From the NCBI GenBank assembly GCA_963731125.1, contig CAVSVP010000009.1, positions 248,001 to 312,000 of the forward strand: a stretch of 64,000 nt of DNA, written 5' to 3'. This document shows positions 60,295 through 64,000 of this stretch, piece by piece (the stretch's first letter is position 1; each line of letters begins with the position of its first letter). A program made the position numbers and the translations under genes. This DNA comes from CAVSVP01 sp963731125 (GTDB taxonomy: Bacteria > Pseudomonadota > Gammaproteobacteria > Competibacterales > Competibacteraceae). Under the pieces are notes generated by a model. It saw nothing but the letters and a program-made list of their open reading frames with translations, searched no databases and was not told the origin of the DNA.

Positions 60295-62084
60295 CAGCGA
60301 TTCAGAGCGTTGATAAAAAATATTTAAAATCAATGTATTAAACTATAGCCTAAAAAATATTCTTCCGGCTATTTTGCGCTGTTAGGGGCGCCGTTGAGGC
60401 GTTGAAGGCGCTATCATGAAGTTTTTTTGCCTAAAGGAGACTCCATGATGAAGAAGCGCGCCAACGCTCGCCCTCAACGCCAGCAACAAAAGAGAGCACG
60501 TCACGCGGCCCGGCGTCAAGAGAAAAAGCACTTAACCGCTGCAACCCAGAGCCGAGGTAAAGCGATGGTGGGTGAGTTGTTCAAGACGATCAGCCATTTT
60601 TTCCCGGACTTGTTTGAACAGCTTCGGCAGATAGAGGACTGTCGGCGCCGATCGGACTATGCGCTGAGCGAAATTCTGATGGCCGCCATCGCGCTGTTTA
60701 TTTTTCAGCAGGGTTCACGGAATGCCTTCAACAACTTGCGCCAAGAGGCGAAGTTCGCGAAGCACTACCGCCGGTTATTTAAGTTGCGGCTGCCCCACCT
60801 GGACACGGTGCACCGGGTGCTATGTCGGTTGGCCGACGAGCCCCTGGAGCAGCTCAAGCAATGGCTGGTGAAAACGCTGCTGGAGAAGAAAGCGCTGCAC
60901 CGGTACCGCCTCTTGGGGACGTATTTTGTGGTGGCGATCGACGCCACCGGGACGATGAGCGGTGCCGAGAAACCCGGTGAGCAATGTCTCCATCAGACCT
61001 CGACAACGGGTAAGACGACCTATTTTCACAACGTCTTGGAGGCGAAGCTGATCACCCCCAACGGCTTGGCGATTTCGTTGGCCACGGAGTGGATTGTCAA
61101 TCCGCTGACCGAGTATGACAAGCAAGATTGTGAGCGCAACGCCTTTGTGCGTCTGGCCGCCAAGCTCAAGCACCGCTACCCGCGCCTGCCGATCTGCCTG
61201 ACCGCCGATGGGCTCTACCCCTATCGAGGCTGCTTCGATACCTGCCGCGCCACCCACTGGGCCTTTATCCTGACCTTCCAAGATGGCAACCTGCCCAGCG
61301 TCTGGGAGGAAGTGCAGGCGTTGCTGCCGCTCCGCCCGGGCCAGCACCGCCGCGAGCGGCACCTTCCGGGCCACAGAGCGGATCGAACAAGACTTGCGCT
61401 GGGTCACCGATATGGACTATCACGGCCATCGGCTCCAGTGGCTCGAATGTCGCGAGACGGTCAGTCACCTCAAGAGCGGTGAGCAAACCGTCACCCGCTT
61501 CGTTCACCTGACCCACCTCGCGGTCACCGCCACCACGGTCGTCGTGCTCAGCGCCACCGGGCGCTTGCGTTGGAAGATCGAAAACGAAGGGTGCAACACT
61601 CAGAAACACCTCGGCTATGCCCTCCAACACCAGGATGCTCGGGTCAACTGGCAGGCGGCGAAAAATTACTATCAGTGCCTGCAGATCGGTCATCTGATCA
61701 ACCAGTTAATGGTCCTGAGCGCCACCTTTGCGCCGCTGGGGCAGGGCAAAATCACGCTCCGTCACTTGTGGCGCACCATGATCGCTTTCCTCCTCTACGG
61801 TCGGCTGCGCCGCGCCACCCTCGACGCCCTGACCCAGCGGCGCTTCCAAGTGCGCTTCGCTTGACCGGCAAAGGAGACACCTGCTCCACCATTCAGGTCC
61901 ACCCCGCCACTCCCAGGAGACCCCCGCACTTCCATCCCCACACAACTGGATCCCCTCCTTCGCTGGTTCAACCCACACCGCCCTCAGTGGCCGCGTGAGC
62001 GGGCAAGCAGTACAGCCAAGTTGCGCCTCGCGTTTGATAACCGCCGCCTTGGGCTACAATAGGCAGTGACGCTCTGAATCGCTG
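60295..62084 (+). mobile_element. Insertion sequence (about 1.79 kb) with 9-bp target duplication
   Basis: The ends CAGCGATTCAGAGCGT (60295) and ACGCTCTGAATCGCTG (to 62084) are perfect 16-bp inverted repeats. The 9-bp duplication GGAGTAACC is at 60286-60294 and 62085-62093. End bases could be shifted by one or two because the flanks share C and G. It carries one DDE transposase gene that is frameshifted. The family was not assigned. Confidence 0.88.
60445..61864 (+). pseudogene. DDE transposase with a frameshift
   Basis: The N-terminal part (FFPDLFEQLRQIEDCRRRSDY, LFIFQQGSRNAFNNLR, HLDTVHRVLCRL) and a first catalytic-type motif (VVAIDATGTMSG) are read from the ATG at 60445, preceded by AGGAGA. 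Near 61330-61360 the reading moves to another frame, continuing ERIEQDLRWVTDMDYHGHRL, then RWKIENEGCNTQKHLGYAL with the YREK-like Glu, to 61864. The two parts together give about 470 residues, so one indel separates them. It resembles IS4-superfamily transposases of an unnamed group. A programmed shift is possible, but no slippery heptamer was seen at the switch. Confidence 0.75.
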
Positions 62085-62182
62085 GGAGTAACCGTAAGTT
62101 GTTGACAAACAAGACACCATTTCTTGAGAAAGTATTTTCTCAAATTGGGGTCTCCACTTAGCTGTACTATACTCAACATATT

Positions 62183-62826
62183 GTGGAGGATTCCTACGAG
62201 ATCGATCTTCTTGCAGGCAAGGACTACCCAGGAAGTTGGCATGAATTCCAGATGTGGTTTCCTGACGATGACGCCTGGAGACGTTATGTGGAGCGGCTGC
62301 GCTGGCCAGAGGGCTTCGTATGCCCAGCGTGTGGGCACCACCAGGCATGGCGGGGTTCAGATCATTTGTGGAAGTGCCGGCAGTGTAGTCGCAGCACATC
62401 GGTCACGGCAGGCACCATCCTGGACAAGACGCGAACACCTCTGCCAATAGGGTTTGCCGCCGCCTGGTACACCACCAACCAGAAACTCGGGGTCAGTGCA
62501 CTTGGTCTTCAGCGCGTGCTGGGATTTGGGAGCCAACAGACCGCCTGGACGATGCTGCACAAGTTTCGCAAGGCGATGGTCCGGCCAGGTCGCACCAAGC
62601 TGGTTGGAGAAGTCGAGGTTGACGAAACGTATGTCGGAGGCCCCAGCAAGGGGGGCAAACGGGGTCGCGGTGCGGGAAAGAAGTTCATCGTGGTCATTGC
62701 CGTTGAGCTCCATGAGCCGAAGGGGTTCGGTCGGATCCGAATGCGCCACGTGCCCGATGTCACGGCGGCCAGCCTCGTTCCCTTTGTTTGCGATGTTGTC
62801 GAAGCGGGTTCGCTTGTCCGCACTCC
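62183..62826 (+). pseudogene. IS1595-family transposase, truncated at the C-terminus
   Basis: A GTG start gives EDSYEIDLLAGKDYPGSWHEF, then the zinc ribbon (VCPACGHHQAWRG...WKCRQCSRSTSVTAGTIL) and the first catalytic Asp region VEVDETYVGGPSKGGKRG, typical of ISXO2-like IS1595 transposases. The match ends after FVCDVVEAGSLVRT at about 62826, where DGW would be expected. The frame then runs into unrelated sequence to 62929. The C-terminal third with the last catalytic residue is absent, so it is inactive. Confidence 0.85.
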
Positions 62827-62876
62827 AGCGTTTCGGATAAAATTGAGTCTAGCGTTTTTGCCGGAAGAGCCCCCGA

Positions 62877-63293
62877 ATGTTCAAGAAGCGCAAGTACCCG
62901 TCAACAGAGTTGTCTACGGACCAGCGTGAACTCGTTGCACGCCTCGTGGGCCCGCTGGAGGCGCGTGGAATCTCACGCGCGGTCTTTCGTGAGATTCTCG
63001 CCGACGCCGAGATCAGCGTGCCCAAGTCGTCTTTGGATCGCTGGGTGCGCGCCCACGCGGCGACGGGCAGGATCTTCACGGCGGAGAAGGCCAGCGGAGC
63101 GGTGCCGCTTCTGGACGACGAGCAGGGCGAGATGGCAGCCGGTTGGGTCCTGTCTCAGAACGACTCGAACCAGGTCGTCTCGCTCGCCTCGTTCTCGACG
63201 TTCTGCGCGGCCGCCTTGGACGTGAAACTTGCGCCGACGACGGCGCATGACTACCTGCATGCCCTCGGCTTCAGTTCGAAGGTGTCACAGGCG
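62877..63293 (+). pseudogene. Transposase-like N-terminal fragment (possibly Tc1/mariner/IS630-like)
   Basis: From an ATG at 62877 about 139 codons are read. A first helix-turn-helix-like region (VGPLEARGISRAVFREILADAEISVPKSSLDRWVRAHA) is followed by a second (VVSLASFSTFCAAALDVKLAPTTAHDYLHALGFSSKV). Paired HTH domains ahead of a DDE core are usual in IS630/Tc1-mariner-type transposases, but the core itself is missing: the gene ends at the IS1-family end at 63294. The assignment is therefore tentative. Its own left boundary is probably near 62826, where it cut the IS1595 gene. Confidence 0.55.
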
Positions 63294-63459
63294 GGTGGTG
63301 TCCTAATTTTGGATATTGCTGATTTACACAGGCCGAGCAAATTCATATCGATTGACAAACAAGCCGATGACGATATCATGCATCTGGGCCGATTTGGAGA
63401 AGCAGATCGTTTTACGTGCTAGGCGTTTAATCCGAGTCCGTAAGGTGAGGTGCTTGCGC
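63294..63459 (-). mobile_element. Truncated IS1-family element, second type
   Basis: Starts with the same end GGTGGTGTCCTAATTTTGGA as the element at 55222 and encodes the last 50 or so transposase codons on the minus strand, with a stop or change in several places. About 10% of bases differ from that copy. The match breaks at about 63459 where the next element begins. Confidence 0.85.
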
Positions 63460-63492
63460 TGGTTGACTGACAAAACTCCTCTCAGCTAACTC

Positions 63493-64000
63493 TCATGCTG
63501 CCTCCAGGGCGGGAAGTAACAAGGCATAACAGGCTGGCAAAGGGTCCATCCAGCGGGCTTGTTGACGTTTTTGCCGCCCCTGTCGGCGGCTGGCCTGAGC
63601 CGGATCCGGATCCTGGAGGGAGCCCAGCGTCAAGCGTTGCAGCAGGGCTTCGCCATGAGCCAGCGCATAGCGCAGCCCATGCCAGCCTAAGCGCAGATAG
63701 CTGTGGCCGCGAAACCAATGGGTATCGACCCGGCGGCGCTGGCCCTGGGCGACCACCGCGGCGCCTTGGCAAGTCAGGTAGAGGGTGGCCACGGCCAAGA
63801 CCAACAGCAACCGTGTCAGGGTGCGGGCGTCGCGCAGTTGGGAGCTTTCCAGTTGGAAGCCGTTGGATTTGTCGTCCAGGAAATTCTCCTCGATCCGAAA
63901 GCGCTGGCCATACTCAGCCAGGGTATCGCGGTCGGTCGGTTCATCGCTGAGGATCAACCAGGGCTCGCGGTGGCCCCGTTGCCAGCCCACGGCCAAGTGC
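63493..64000 (-). CDS. IS4-like transposase, C-terminal part, cut by the window end
   Basis: The reading enters from the window edge. It contains the IS4-family YREK signature (EYGQRFRIEENFLDDKSNGFQLESSQLRD: Tyr, Arg, Glu and Lys in the proper spacing), then LLLVLAVATLYLTCQGAAV and WFRGHSYLRLGWHGLRYAL, typical of the C-terminal end. The stop is at 63493. The left terminal repeat probably begins near 63461 (TTGACTGACAAAACTCC) but its partner lies outside. The catalytic Asp residues are outside the window. The DNA is GC-rich. Confidence 0.8.
   Translation of the reverse strand, partial: HLAVGWQRGHREPWLILSDEPTDRDTLAEYGQRFRIEENFLDDKSNGFQLESSQLRDARTLTRLLLVLAVATLYLTCQGAAVVAQGQRRRVDTHWFRGHSYLRLGWHGLRYALAHGEALLQRLTLGSLQDPDPAQASRRQGRQKRQQARWMDPLPACYALLLPALEAA

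Overview
The window looks like the chromosome of a gammaproteobacterium at about 50% GC. The smc-zipA-ligA order, a complete ybgC-tolQRAB-pal-cpoB cluster, PilU, SthA, CysZ and the ManC/ManB/Ugd set all point there. The gene complement would suit a Chromatiales-type organism (Nitrosococcus-like), but that is an impression and not a demonstrated assignment. Insertion sequences are abundant, from at least eight transposase groups: IS3, ISKra4 (two kinds), IS1 (two kinds), IS1595, IS701, IS4-like, one unassigned DDE family and a possible Tc1/mariner-like fragment.

Layout. 1-1.03 kb: end of an IS3 element. 1.4-4.3 kb: alanine dehydrogenase broken twice, by an ISKra4 element with a 9-bp target duplication and by a 102-bp TA-flanked MITE-like insertion. 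4.5-11.4 kb (minus): smc, zipA, ligA and a small CBM20 (starch-binding) protein. 11.5-13.0 kb (plus): queF and cysZ. 13.0-23.1 kb (minus): ugd, manC, manB, sat-cysC fusion, sthA, pilU and an aminotransferase. 23.4-25.2 kb (plus): gltX, tRNA-Ala and tRNA-Glu. 25.5-26.1 kb: a PEP-CTERM protein. 26.9-32.0 kb: an IS1-family element split by a second ISKra4 element, tRNA-Arg(CCT), and a DUF6279-type lipoprotein gene split by a second copy of the same IS1-family element.

32.0-42.2 kb is a central-carbon cluster: pgl (plus), then on the minus strand glpR, glpK, glpD, fbp, glgC, pgm and a DJ-1/PfpI protein. Read as a pathway it takes glycerol to triose phosphate, fructose 6-phosphate, glucose 1-phosphate and ADP-glucose, which suggests carbon storage as glycogen. 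42.7-44.8 kb carries a PAS-PAS-GGDEF-EAL c-di-GMP protein. 45.3-50.6 kb is the Tol-Pal envelope operon, followed by a succinylglutamate desuccinylase/aspartoacylase-like protein. 51.8-55.2 kb (minus) is a polar amino acid ABC transporter whose first gene, a second binding protein, has lost its N-terminal half at an IS1-family element.

56-64 kb is accessory DNA. It holds a GC-rich TetR regulator divergent from a small secreted protein built of 28-residue repeats, with a well-formed promoter and a perfect palindromic operator between them. A hypothetical Cys-rich protein follows, then a graveyard of transposases that truncate one another up to the window end. The TetR/repeat-protein pair is the most likely place for an undescribed system. 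No CRISPR array, rRNA gene or recognisable defence locus was seen.
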